Shown here one piece after another: positions 15,830-24,117 of a stretch of DNA of 35,262 nucleotides. The notes below the pieces were generated by a model. It saw only the letters and a program-made list of their open reading frames with translations, ran no database searches and had not been told where the DNA came from. Position 1 is the first letter of the stretch. The number at the start of each line of letters is the position of its first letter. The DNA comes from Candidatus Zhuqueibacterota bacterium. Its GTDB lineage: Bacteria; Zhuqueibacterota; Zhuqueibacteria; Zhuqueibacterales; Zhuqueibacteraceae. Where the stretch lies: the NCBI GenBank assembly GCA_022616415.1, contig JAKEEU010000098.1, positions 1-35,262 of the forward strand. The letters are read 5' to 3'. Made by a program: the position numbers and the translations under genes.

Positions 15830-17596
15830 ATGTTTTTCAGTCACAACAATCCTCTGCGAATTTCTTCAATTATTCTTTTGCTTGTATCCGCCATATTCCT
15901 GCTTCTCTTCAACGCTTGCAGCAGACAAAACGCTGATCTGATTCTGCTGAACGGCCGGGTTTACAGTTACGCCTGGGATGATCCCGCTCCCGACGGCACG
16001 CCGGCTGCGAATGCGCCGTATAAAGACGGCGCCTGGCATCCTGATGCAGAAGCCGTTGCCGTGCGAGGCAATCGCCTCATCTTCGTCGGCAGCAACAAAG
16101 ACGTCGAAGCCTATCGCAGCGAAAGCACGCGCGTCATCGACGTACATGGCGGAACCGTCATTCCCGGCTTGGTTGACTCCCACACGCACGTCGAAGGTTT
16201 GGGGAGAAATCTGGAAAGAGTAAATCTCACCTCGGCAAAAAATGAAGAAGAAGCCGTCGCGCTCGTTGCGGCGCATGCGGCGAACGTTCCCAAAGGTGAA
16301 TGGATCGTCGGCTGGGGATGGGACGAAGGCGCTTGGGCGAATCATTATCCCGACATGAAATTATTGTCGGAACGAATTCCGGATCATCCAGTCGTGATGA
16401 GCGGACTGCACGGCTTCGCGGCGTGGGGAAATCGTCTGGCGTTGGAGAAAGCCGATATCACTGCTGAAACGCCGCCACCCGCCGCCGGCGAGATTGTGAG
16501 GGACAAAGCCGGAAATCCGACGGGTTTGTTTATGAACAATGCCACCGGGCTGCTCTCGGCGGCGATACCGGAACCGAGCCACGAGCAGAGAAAAAGATGG
16601 GTGCTGGCCGGCTTGGAAGAAATGGCAAAATCAGGATACGTCGCCGTTCACGAAGCCGGTGTGGGTACGCCGCTGATGCAGGCGCTCGAAAGCTTGGAAG
16701 CCAAAGGGAAGCTGCCAATCCGGGTCTACGCCATGATCAGCGCCAGAGATGAAGAATTGATGCGAGCCCGGCGCGAGCGTGGGCCGGATCGCTCCAACGA
16801 CAAGATGCTCATCACGCGCGCGGTGAAAGCTTATTACGACGGCGCGCTCGGCTCGCGCGGTGCGCGCCTGCTCGATGATTATTCCGACAAGCCGGGCCAT
16901 CGCGGGCTCAGCGGGGAGAACTACGGTTTCGATCAAGCTCTGGCGGCGGAAATGATTCACGCCGGTTTTCAAGTCGGCATACACGCCATCGGCGACGCCG
17001 GCAACCGCGAGACGCTGGAATTTTTCGAGAAGGTCATTGCCGCCGATCCCCGAGCCAAAACGCTGCGCCACCGCATCGAGCACGCGCAGGTGATTCACCC
17101 CGACGATTTTCCGCGCTTCAAAAATTCGGAGATCATCGCTTCGATGCAACCGCCGCACGCCGTCGAGGACAAAACCTGGGCGGAAGATCGCCTCGGCCCG
17201 GAGCGCATCAAAGGCGCTTATGCTTGGCGCACGCTCCGGAAATCAGGTGCTCGCCTTGTTTTTAATTCAGATCTCGCCGGCTCCGATCACAACATTTTTT
17301 ACGGTCTGCACTCGGCGATCACGCGGCGCGGCAAAGATTTGCAGCCGCCAACAGGCTGGCACATCGAAGAAGCAGTCACCTCCGAAGAAGCGCTGCGCGC
17401 CTACACGGTTTGGCCGGCGTATGCCGCCTTTCTTGAAAATGAAACCGGCGTATTGGCGCCGGGGAAATGGGCGGATCTCACGGTGCTGAGCATCGATCCG
17501 CACAATCTTGGCATGACTGATGCGCACAAGCTTTTCGAGGGGTCGGTTCTTCTGACCGTAGTTGGAGGGAACATCGTTCATCAGCAGAGCCGCTAA
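15830..17596 (+). CDS. Amidohydrolase family 3 lipoprotein, second copy
   Basis: 588 aa. The hydrophobic N-terminus ends in lipobox FNAC (Cys30). The catalytic fold is complete: DSHTHVEG (His118, His120), GLHGFAAWGN, VKAYYDGALGSRGARLLDD, GIHAIGDAGNRETLEF, RIEHAQVIHPDDFPRF and FNSDLAGSDHN. The same motif set in the same order in the gene at 10032 shows they are paralogs. A 20-residue insertion (WDDPAPDGTPAANAPYKDGA) in the N-terminal beta domain is absent from the first copy. AGGTG precedes the ATG. Substrate unknown; amide or cyclic-amide hydrolysis is expected from the family. Confidence 0.9.
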   Translation: MFFSHNNPLRISSIILLLVSAIFLLLFNACSRQNADLILLNGRVYSYAWDDPAPDGTPAANAPYKDGAWHPDAEAVAVRGNRLIFVGSNKDVEAYRSESTRVIDVHGGTVIPGLVDSHTHVEGLGRNLERVNLTSAKNEEEAVALVAAHAANVPKGEWIVGWGWDEGAWANHYPDMKLLSERIPDHPVVMSGLHGFAAWGNRLALEKADITAETPPPAAGEIVRDKAGNPTGLFMNNATGLLSAAIPEPSHEQRKRWVLAGLEEMAKSGYVAVHEAGVGTPLMQALESLEAKGKLPIRVYAMISARDEELMRARRERGPDRSNDKMLITRAVKAYYDGALGSRGARLLDDYSDKPGHRGLSGENYGFDQALAAEMIHAGFQVGIHAIGDAGNRETLEFFEKVIAADPRAKTLRHRIEHAQVIHPDDFPRFKNSEIIASMQPPHAVEDKTWAEDRLGPERIKGAYAWRTLRKSGARLVFNSDLAGSDHNIFYGLHSAITRRGKDLQPPTGWHIEEAVTSEEALRAYTVWPAYAAFLENETGVLAPGKWADLTVLSIDPHNLGMTDAHKLFEGSVLLTVVGGNIVHQQSR

Positions 17597-17667
17597 CGAG
17601 ATTGCGCCAGATTTTCAGGCAAACTAAAAATTGGAGCCGGTCGGACAATATCAAAATTTAAAAAAAT

Positions 17668-17740
17668 TTTCCCCAACGGATTGATGAATCCAACTGTACA
17701 GAAAAAGTTTTTTCATTGGGTTTAACTAGCAGTTGGGAAT
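17668..17740. repeat. Palindromic repeat, CCAACGGATT type, copy 3 (diverged)
   Basis: TTTCCCCAACGGATTGATGA onward (17668-17695) pairs loosely with CATTGGGTTTAACTAGCAGT onward (17714-17740). It is less regular than copies 1 and 2 but has the same CCAACGGATTGA start and a CAACTG/CAGTTGG core. It lies just before the gamma-glutamyltransferase-like gene. Confidence 0.6.
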
Positions 17741-17771
17741 ACAAAACTTTTCGTATATCATGAGAGAGTAT

Positions 17772-19448
17772 ATGACTACAAGATTTGTTGCTATTTGGAT
17801 GATCTTTTCCATTCTTATTCCGGCTTGTGAACAAAAGCAAAAAATGATGCCATCAGAAAATTCCGCTGCCGAGCCTGCAGTCGGCGCCAATGGCATGGTC
17901 AGCACGGCGCACCCACTGGCGACGCAAGCCGGATTGGAAATTTTGCAAGCCAACGGCAATGCCTTTGATGCGGCAGTGGCCGTCGCCGCCATGCTGAACG
18001 TCGTTGAGCCTATGATGTCCGGCATCGGCGGATATGGAACGATTTTGGTTTACGACGCCAAAACCGGCAAAACCCATTTCCTGAATTCCAGCGGCAGAAT
18101 TCCGCGGGCCGTCGATTCGGATCTTTTTCGCGCGCCCGCGCCGAATTACGAAGAAAATCGCCGCGGCGCGAAAGCCGTGTCCACGCCTGGAAATGTGAAT
18201 GCGTGGGCCGCCATATCGCAACGCTTTGGCGCGATGGCGTGGGATAAACTGTTTGAGCCGGCGATCAAAATTGCAGAACGAGGATTTTCCATAAATCAAT
18301 TGACCGCCTCGTTTATTGAAAGAAGCTTTCCTGAGTTTCCGGATCATGCGAAAGCATTTTACGGGAAGGAAGGCGCGCCGCTCAAAGCCGGTGATTTGCT
18401 CATCCAAAAAGATTTGGCAAAATCGTTAAGACAAATTGCCGAGCAAGGCGCTGAGGTTGTACACGGCGGCGAATTGGGAGAGGCGATTGATGCGGCCATG
18501 CGCGAAGCCGGCGGCTTTTTGACGATAAAAGATTTGCGGGAAAATCAAGCCGAATGGTCGAAGCCGATCAGCATCAATTATCGCGGCGCTCAAATCATCA
18601 CCGCCTCGCCGCCGGCCACGGCTTTTCCCTCGCTGATTCGGTTGGGCTTGATGAGTCGTTTCGACGCGCAAGCCCTCGCGCATAACACCACCGCCTACTT
18701 GCACCGGTTTGCCGAAGTTACCAAACATGCCTTTTGGTGCCGATTGCGCTATGCCGGCGATCCTGAGATCAACCCGCCGCCGTTGGACATGCTGCTCTCA
18801 GAAACCTACTGGGAGGAGCAAGCGGCAAGCATGGATTTGGAGCACGCCAAGCCGTTCATTCCGCCAACAGCTTTTTCAGGCGTTGCCATGCACACCACCC
18901 ATTTTGTGGTTGCAGATCAATGGGGAAATATCGTCAGCGCGACGCAAACGCTCGGCAATTTGTTTGGCAGCAGAATTATGCCCGCAGGCACGGGAATTTG
19001 GCTCAACAATTCGCTCGCTTATTGCACGTTCGAGCCGAAGGGCAACCCGATGGACGCGCACGCGGGCCGCCATAAACTCTCGGGAGATTGCCCGACGATC
19101 ATCATGCGTGACGGCAAACCCTGGATCGCCATCGGCACCCCCGGCGGACACACCATCGGCCAAACCGTTCCGCAAATGGTGATGAATCTCATCGATTTCA
19201 ACATGAACGTTCAACAGGCCATTGCCGCGCCGCGGATCAGTTTCGTCGAGCCGGATTTGATCGCGGTCGAAGAGAGCATTCCGGGCTCTGTTCGCGATGC
19301 TTTGGTTTCCTATGGACATAAAATTCGTGTCGTTGAAAGGCTGGGCAATGCCCATGGCTTGGCCATTGAATATGACGCCGCCGGCAAGCCGGTGAAATTC
19401 TCCGGCGGCGCGGACCCGCGAGGAGAAGGGCTGGCGAGAGGATATTAA
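17772..19448 (+). CDS. Gamma-glutamyltransferase-family lipoprotein
   Basis: 558 aa from ATG 17772 (GAGAGAG upstream); the frame is open to 17733. The lipobox IPAC gives lipid-bearing Cys19. GGT fold: MVSTAHPLATQAGLEIL, EPMMSGIGGYGTILVYD and STPGNVNAW in the large-subunit part. The autoprocessing site is HTTHFVVADQWGN, with Thr375 as the expected nucleophile and new N-terminus of the small subunit. PTIIMRDGKPWIAIGTPGG and MNVQQAIAAPRI follow. The usual SSM substrate-binding triplet (as in E. coli GGT) is replaced by SGD, so glutathione need not be the substrate; it may be a different N-terminal nucleophile amidase. It ends the peptide/amide hydrolase group. Confidence 0.88.
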   Translation: MTTRFVAIWMIFSILIPACEQKQKMMPSENSAAEPAVGANGMVSTAHPLATQAGLEILQANGNAFDAAVAVAAMLNVVEPMMSGIGGYGTILVYDAKTGKTHFLNSSGRIPRAVDSDLFRAPAPNYEENRRGAKAVSTPGNVNAWAAISQRFGAMAWDKLFEPAIKIAERGFSINQLTASFIERSFPEFPDHAKAFYGKEGAPLKAGDLLIQKDLAKSLRQIAEQGAEVVHGGELGEAIDAAMREAGGFLTIKDLRENQAEWSKPISINYRGAQIITASPPATAFPSLIRLGLMSRFDAQALAHNTTAYLHRFAEVTKHAFWCRLRYAGDPEINPPPLDMLLSETYWEEQAASMDLEHAKPFIPPTAFSGVAMHTTHFVVADQWGNIVSATQTLGNLFGSRIMPAGTGIWLNNSLAYCTFEPKGNPMDAHAGRHKLSGDCPTIIMRDGKPWIAIGTPGGHTIGQTVPQMVMNLIDFNMNVQQAIAAPRISFVEPDLIAVEESIPGSVRDALVSYGHKIRVVERLGNAHGLAIEYDAAGKPVKFSGGADPRGEGLARGY

Positions 19449-19510
19449 GGATTAAAATCAAATGACCTGGCGGGATCCAAAAAATAAAAAACGTAGTGAC
19501 GCCTCGTTCG

Positions 19511-20527
19511 TCAGGCTGGCCCACGTCCGGTCTCATTGATCATCAACTTCGTTGGGACGACGATTTTTTCTTTCGCCTGTTGCGTGTTGGTCAACTGGCT
19601 AATGAGCAATTCGACAGCCTTTCTGCCGATCTCTTTGGCATCGAGATGAGCGGCGGTCAATGCCGGTTTCATATGAGGGTTGTATCCGCTGTCTCCAAAT
19701 GAAATGATGTCGATATCATTCGGAATGGAAAGTCCAAGCTCGTGAAGGGCGCTCAAGACGCCGAGGGCAGCGGCAAAGCTGACCGTACAAATAAGCTGCG
19801 GCAGCGGCCCGCGTTCGTATAGCTTCATCATACCGGCGTAACCATCGTTCTGGTCAAAGCCGCCTTCCACGATCCAAGCAGGATTGAGGGGAATATTCCG
19901 ATCCTTCAAGGCCCGCTCGAAACCGCGGCGCCGTTCCCTGCCGATATAAATATTGGAATAACCGGCAATATAGCCGATCTTCGTATACCCTTTGTCAAGC
20001 GCAAAAGAGATCAGATTATAGCATCCTTGTTCATCGTCGCAGACGACACTGCTGCATTCCAGGCTCTCGATGATACGATCAAAAAAGACCAGTTTTTTAT
20101 TTTTGGCCAAGATGGATTCGAACAGCGAAGTGTCGGTGGTTTTTTCCGTCACCGAAATCAAAAAGCCATCCACTTGCAAACCCAACAACGTTCTTAGGTG
20201 ACGCTCCTCGAGCGCGGCGTCTTCGCCGGAGACCATCATAAAGATGTCGTACCCGCGTTGATGGGCTTCGTCGTAAATCGCTTCAATCGCCTCCGAGAAA
20301 AACGGATGCGCGACCTTAGGGACAACCAGTCCGATCGTCCGCTTTTTGCGAGAGGACAATTTGCGCGCGATGAGATTGGGGGTGTATCCCATGATCTTGG
20401 CGATCTTTTGAATCTCGGCCTTGGTCACCGGGCTGATGTGAGGATGATCGCTCAAGGCCATGGATACGGTGCTCACCGAGGTGTTTACGACGGCAGCGAT
20501 TTGTTTCAGCGTTACCGCTTTTGACAT
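19511..20527 (-). CDS. LacI-family transcriptional regulator
   Basis: 338 aa. An N-terminal helix-turn-helix (VTLKQIAAVVNTSVSTVSMA, 5-24) and hinge helix (NLIARKLSSRKK) are followed by a periplasmic-binding-protein-like sugar domain starting TIGLVVPKVAHPFFSEAIEA. Members bind palindromes centred on CG and release or bind DNA in response to a sugar. Two such palindromes (20615-20628, 20768-20783) lie between this gene and the TonB-dependent receptor. The -35 box of its own promoter overlaps the first, so it probably controls itself and the xylan genes. The effector is probably a xylan oligosaccharide, by context only. Confidence 0.92.
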   Translation of the reverse strand: MSKAVTLKQIAAVVNTSVSTVSMALSDHPHISPVTKAEIQKIAKIMGYTPNLIARKLSSRKKRTIGLVVPKVAHPFFSEAIEAIYDEAHQRGYDIFMMVSGEDAALEERHLRTLLGLQVDGFLISVTEKTTDTSLFESILAKNKKLVFFDRIIESLECSSVVCDDEQGCYNLISFALDKGYTKIGYIAGYSNIYIGRERRRGFERALKDRNIPLNPAWIVEGGFDQNDGYAGMMKLYERGPLPQLICTVSFAAALGVLSALHELGLSIPNDIDIISFGDSGYNPHMKPALTAAHLDAKEIGRKAVELLISQLTNTQQAKEKIVVPTKLMINETGRGPA

Positions 20528-20569
20528 GGCAACTTTTCTCAGATTTTTTTATTTAAAGCATTTTTTCTC

Positions 20570-20598
20570 TTGACATGATGTCGAAAATTTATTATATT
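20570..20598 (+). promoter_or_regulatory. Promoter of the xylan-use locus
   Basis: TTGACA (20570-20575), 17 bp, TATATT (20593-20598), pointing to the TonB-dependent receptor. Transcription would start near 20605, leaving a leader of about 410 nt with one operator just after the start and another about 165 nt on. Confidence 0.75.
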
Positions 20599-20619
20599 TG
20601 TCGTGAAGTTTTTATTGAA
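20591..20619 (-). promoter_or_regulatory. Promoter of the LacI-family gene, overlapping operator 1
   Basis: On the minus strand TTCAAT (20619-20614), 17 bp, TATAAT (20596-20591). The -10 boxes of the two divergent promoters share 20593-20596, so the two polymerases cannot bind together. Its -35 lies in the left edge of operator 1. Confidence 0.6.
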
Positions 20620-20628
20620 ACGTTTCAA
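20615..20628. promoter_or_regulatory. LacI-type operator 1
   Basis: Perfect 14-bp palindrome TTGAAACGTTTCAA, centred on CG as in LacI/PurR-family sites. It lies about 10-24 bases after the start point of the receptor promoter and over the -35 of the regulator promoter. Confidence 0.8.
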
Positions 20629-20767
20629 ATATAGTGAATATGGCCTAATAAGTCAACAGCTAATTTGAAAAGTTTGCAAATCAGGTATTTAAAATTTTTA
20701 TCTAGCTTAGTCTTTCAGTTCTTTTAAGGAGATGTATTTATCGAGTAAAGGCAAAATTCACACTTTT

Positions 20768-20783
20768 TTTGAAACGTTTCAAA
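20768..20783. promoter_or_regulatory. LacI-type operator 2
   Basis: Perfect 16-bp palindrome TTTGAAACGTTTCAAA with the same 14-bp core as operator 1, centre-to-centre distance 154 bp. It could act with operator 1 by looping or as a roadblock in the leader. Confidence 0.8.
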
Positions 20784-20904
20784 TTTAATTGGGTCACCCA
20801 GGAACGGTTAGCCCTTACATACTCTTTCTCCCAGGATCAGGCGATTGCCGTAATCCTTATTAAAGAGTCTTTGCCGATGGCAAGAATTTTTATGAGAATA
20901 AATG

Positions 20905-20997
20905 GGAGATTGTGCATAGCTTTTCTATTAGTTTTGGTTGAGTTCAACAAAAACTAAGGAAGATAAAAGCGTTGTGCAATCTCCTTTTTATTTTTTT
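20905..20997 (+). terminator. Possible attenuator in the receptor leader
   Basis: GGAGATTGTGCA (20905-20916) can pair with TGTGCAATCTCC (20973-20984; two G-U pairs), followed at once by 12 T interrupted by one A (20985-20997). The long loop holds its own hairpin (GTTG-AGTT-CAAC near 20937-20948). The layout suits conditional termination ahead of the receptor gene, but the long loop makes it weaker than a standard terminator. Confidence 0.4.
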
Positions 20998-21017
20998 CAC
21001 TACAGGGAGATAAACAA

Positions 21018-24000
21018 ATGAATATATTTCGAATGAAAGCGCTTTCAGTGCTTTTGGCGCTGTTAGCAACCTTTTCCTTCTTATTTGCAGCACCTTCCGG
21101 TAAAATATCAGGTCAGGTAAAAGCCGCCGACTCCGGTGAACCGCTGCCGGGAGCAAATGTTTTTCTCCAAGGTACAAAACTAGGTGCCTCTACAGATCTG
21201 AATGGTAAATTTGTCATTCCGATAGTACCGGCTGGTCGTTATAAATTAGTGGTTAGATATATCGGTTATCAAACTAAAACGATTGATATTGTTGTTGGAG
21301 AAAGCCAGGAGCTTAAAGAAGTTGTAGCCATGGAATCCGAAGCTGTTGAAGGAGAAGTCATCGTTGTTACTGCCCAGGCAGAAGGGCAATTAGGGGCGAT
21401 TAACCAACAGCTTGCTTCTGATAAAATCGCCAATATTGTCTCTGAGCAAAGGATCCAGGAACTGCCGGACTTCAACGCGGCACAGGCCATAAGCCGTTTG
21501 CCAGGCGTCTCAACTCTCCAAAGTTCAGGTGAAGCGAACAAAGTTGTCATACGGGGTTTGGCCCCCCAATACAATGCGGTTGCGGTCGAAGGGATTAAAC
21601 TCGCCTCTACCGGAAGCACGCAGATTGGTGCGACTTCTCAAGGCGGGACTGCCGGAGCAATCAATAATGACAGAAGCGTCGACCTTTCCATGGTAACACC
21701 TTATATGATCAAATCGATCTCGGTCTATAAATCACTGACTCCGGATTTGAACGCAAACGCCATTGGCGGCGTGGTGAACATGGAGTTACGGGAAGCGCCA
21801 ACGGAATTGCACTATGACTTGTTGTGGCAATCCGGCTATACAGAGAAGAGCGATACCTACGGAAATTATAGAGGTGTAGGGTCAATTAGCAAACGTTTCT
21901 TTACAGACAAGCTTGGCCTCTATTTCCTTGGCAATGCGGAAAAGTACGACCGCGATGCCGATAACATGAATGCCTCGTATTTGATTTCTCAGCACCAAAC
22001 CGGGCCGAACGGGTATGAACCTGTCAAGGTAAATACCGTTCAGCTCAATCGCCACCTGGAAACCAGAAAACGCTTTGGGGGAAACTTGATCCTTGACTAC
22101 AAACTGCCTGCCGGTTCCCTTAAAGCCATCAACCTGTTTACCCGCTTGAACTCGGATTTTCAGGATCATCGAACGGTCTTGGATTACACGAATAAGAACA
22201 TGAATTTCAGCTACAGGAAAGGCGAGAATACGATTGATCTTACCGTCAATTCTTTAGACTTTAAGTACGACTTGGGATTGCTGCAAATGGATTTGAAATT
22301 TGCCAACACCACTTCCAAAAATAATTTGCCTCAAGCGCCCGACATCCAGTTCAGCCAGACCGGGTCGATTGTAGGCGCCATCGCGGATAATATCATCCCG
22401 AACAATTTAACCCAACAGGTCATTTATCGCGGTCCTGGAGAAATCTATTCACGCAACCTAAGCCTTTTCAGTTCCCATTACAAAGAGGACAATCAGTCGT
22501 ACAAAGCTAATTTCAAGGTTCCATTGACCGTCGGCTCGTCCCTTTCGGGTTATTTTAAGTTTGGCGGTGAATACCAGCATGAAAACCACCAAAACGACCA
22601 GAGCACGCCTTACGTTGATTTATCTGCCTCCGGCGGTGGTTTTCAGCGGTCCATGATGGACTCTCTGGCGGCACGTTTTGGTGCGACGCTGGCGTCGAAT
22701 GGCCGATTTGCGGCGACGAATTTTACTTCCGGCAACCGCGATCTCACAGCTGCTTTTTTGGGCAACCGCTTTGGGGAGTTTTATTGGGCGGTTGATCCCA
22801 ACCTTCTGATCGGAATGGCCAATTATTTGAAAAATAACCCCATGTTCTCTGGAAGAGCTACCGGAACGGAGACGGGAGGATGGTTCGACGGGATATATCA
22901 GCAACTTCCCAACGACTATAAATATATTGAAAACTATTATGCCGGCTACTTGATGACGGAGTTGAATTTTCTCGATTTTATGGTCGTCGGTGGCGCACGT
23001 TATGAAAAAGTCAAAGCGGAATATTCCGTCTTTAATATGGTGGATGAGCGCAATCCGCAGACTCAGCACGTTTATCCGGAAACGGCGCTTCCGGAGAATG
23101 AATTCTGGCTGCCCATGGCCCAAGTAAGGTACAAACCGGTCGAATGGGGTGACATCCGCTATGCTTACACGAAAACCTTGGCGCGTCCGGATTATCACCA
23201 GCTTTCGCCCCGCCGAAATATGGATTTCAATCTCACGAATGTCTGGGCAGGCAACCCCAATCTTAAACCGGCACGGGCATTCAATCACGATGTGGTCGTA
23301 TCATTTCACAGCAACAAATTGGGTCTCTTTTCAATTGGAGGATTCTACAAGACCGTAAGAGACTTTACCTATTTCACGCAATACCGGCTGCACGCGCCTG
23401 CAAATACGGGGCCGGGACTCGAAAGCATAGAGTCGTTAAGAATCGGCTCGCCTCAAAATGGTTATATCACTCCGAAGGACGGTGCGACGCTGTACACATA
23501 CGTTAATAGTCCTTACGAAGCTACGGTCAAGGGTCTCGAGCTTGACTTTCAAACGAGTTTCTGGTATTTGCCATTTCCATTAAAGGGAATAGTGTTCGGG
23601 ATCAATTATACTCATATTTCCTCTGAAGCCACGTATCCCTGGAGAGATGACATAACTATTTTTGATCCTGGCCCACCCCGTCGAACCTACAGCGTCGTGT
23701 ATGATAGCACGCGGACCGGGCGTTTGATTTTCCAGCCTGATGACATATTGAACTCTTACATTGGTTTTGACTATAAGGGTTTTTCTACTCGGGTATCATT
23801 CGTCTTCCAGGGCAATTCTGTCAGTGGTATCGGCGCCTTTGCAGAGCAAGACGGTTTTAGCAGAGATTATCTCCGCGTCGATGCTTCAGCCAAGCAAAGG
23901 TTGCCATGGTCTGGAAGTGAAATTTATTTGGACTTCAGCAATCTCAACGGCGAGACGAATACTTCAGCGCAACGATCAATTGGTGGTTTCACCAATGAAC

Positions 24001-24047
24001 AGAATTACGGTCTTACGGCAAATCTCGGATTTAGATATAGGTTATAA
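21018..24047 (+). CDS. TonB-dependent receptor with carboxypeptidase-regulatory-like N-terminal domain
   Basis: 1009 aa. Signal peptide (LSVLLALLATFSFLFAA), then a CarboxypepD_reg-like domain (ISGQVKAADSGEPLPGANVF onward, about 30-105), a plug with RIQELPDFNAAQAISRLPGV and VVIRGLAPQYNAVAVEGI, and a long outer-membrane barrel. The plug wording resembles TonB-Xanth/Caul-type receptors, known for uptake of plant-polysaccharide fragments, more than SusC. No SusD-type lipoprotein follows. As first gene after the LacI operators it probably imports xylo-oligosaccharides made by the GH10 and GH30 enzymes downstream. GGGAG precedes the ATG. A 14-bp CG-centred palindrome lies within codons 6-10. Confidence 0.92.
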   Translation: MNIFRMKALSVLLALLATFSFLFAAPSGKISGQVKAADSGEPLPGANVFLQGTKLGASTDLNGKFVIPIVPAGRYKLVVRYIGYQTKTIDIVVGESQELKEVVAMESEAVEGEVIVVTAQAEGQLGAINQQLASDKIANIVSEQRIQELPDFNAAQAISRLPGVSTLQSSGEANKVVIRGLAPQYNAVAVEGIKLASTGSTQIGATSQGGTAGAINNDRSVDLSMVTPYMIKSISVYKSLTPDLNANAIGGVVNMELREAPTELHYDLLWQSGYTEKSDTYGNYRGVGSISKRFFTDKLGLYFLGNAEKYDRDADNMNASYLISQHQTGPNGYEPVKVNTVQLNRHLETRKRFGGNLILDYKLPAGSLKAINLFTRLNSDFQDHRTVLDYTNKNMNFSYRKGENTIDLTVNSLDFKYDLGLLQMDLKFANTTSKNNLPQAPDIQFSQTGSIVGAIADNIIPNNLTQQVIYRGPGEIYSRNLSLFSSHYKEDNQSYKANFKVPLTVGSSLSGYFKFGGEYQHENHQNDQSTPYVDLSASGGGFQRSMMDSLAARFGATLASNGRFAATNFTSGNRDLTAAFLGNRFGEFYWAVDPNLLIGMANYLKNNPMFSGRATGTETGGWFDGIYQQLPNDYKYIENYYAGYLMTELNFLDFMVVGGARYEKVKAEYSVFNMVDERNPQTQHVYPETALPENEFWLPMAQVRYKPVEWGDIRYAYTKTLARPDYHQLSPRRNMDFNLTNVWAGNPNLKPARAFNHDVVVSFHSNKLGLFSIGGFYKTVRDFTYFTQYRLHAPANTGPGLESIESLRIGSPQNGYITPKDGATLYTYVNSPYEATVKGLELDFQTSFWYLPFPLKGIVFGINYTHISSEATYPWRDDITIFDPGPPRRTYSVVYDSTRTGRLIFQPDDILNSYIGFDYKGFSTRVSFVFQGNSVSGIGAFAEQDGFSRDYLRVDASAKQRLPWSGSEIYLDFSNLNGETNTSAQRSIGGFTNEQNYGLTANLGFRYRL

Positions 24048-24117
24048 CCCATGTAAACAACCGCAAGGAACACGATGGCAGAATTGAACCTCTTTCAAGA
24101 ATTTAAGGAGGAAAGAC

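Noticed and set aside
20769..20957. 62-codon open frame in the receptor leader
   Set aside because: Begins with TTG inside operator 2, has no ribosome site or family likeness; a leader peptide cannot be excluded but is not supported.
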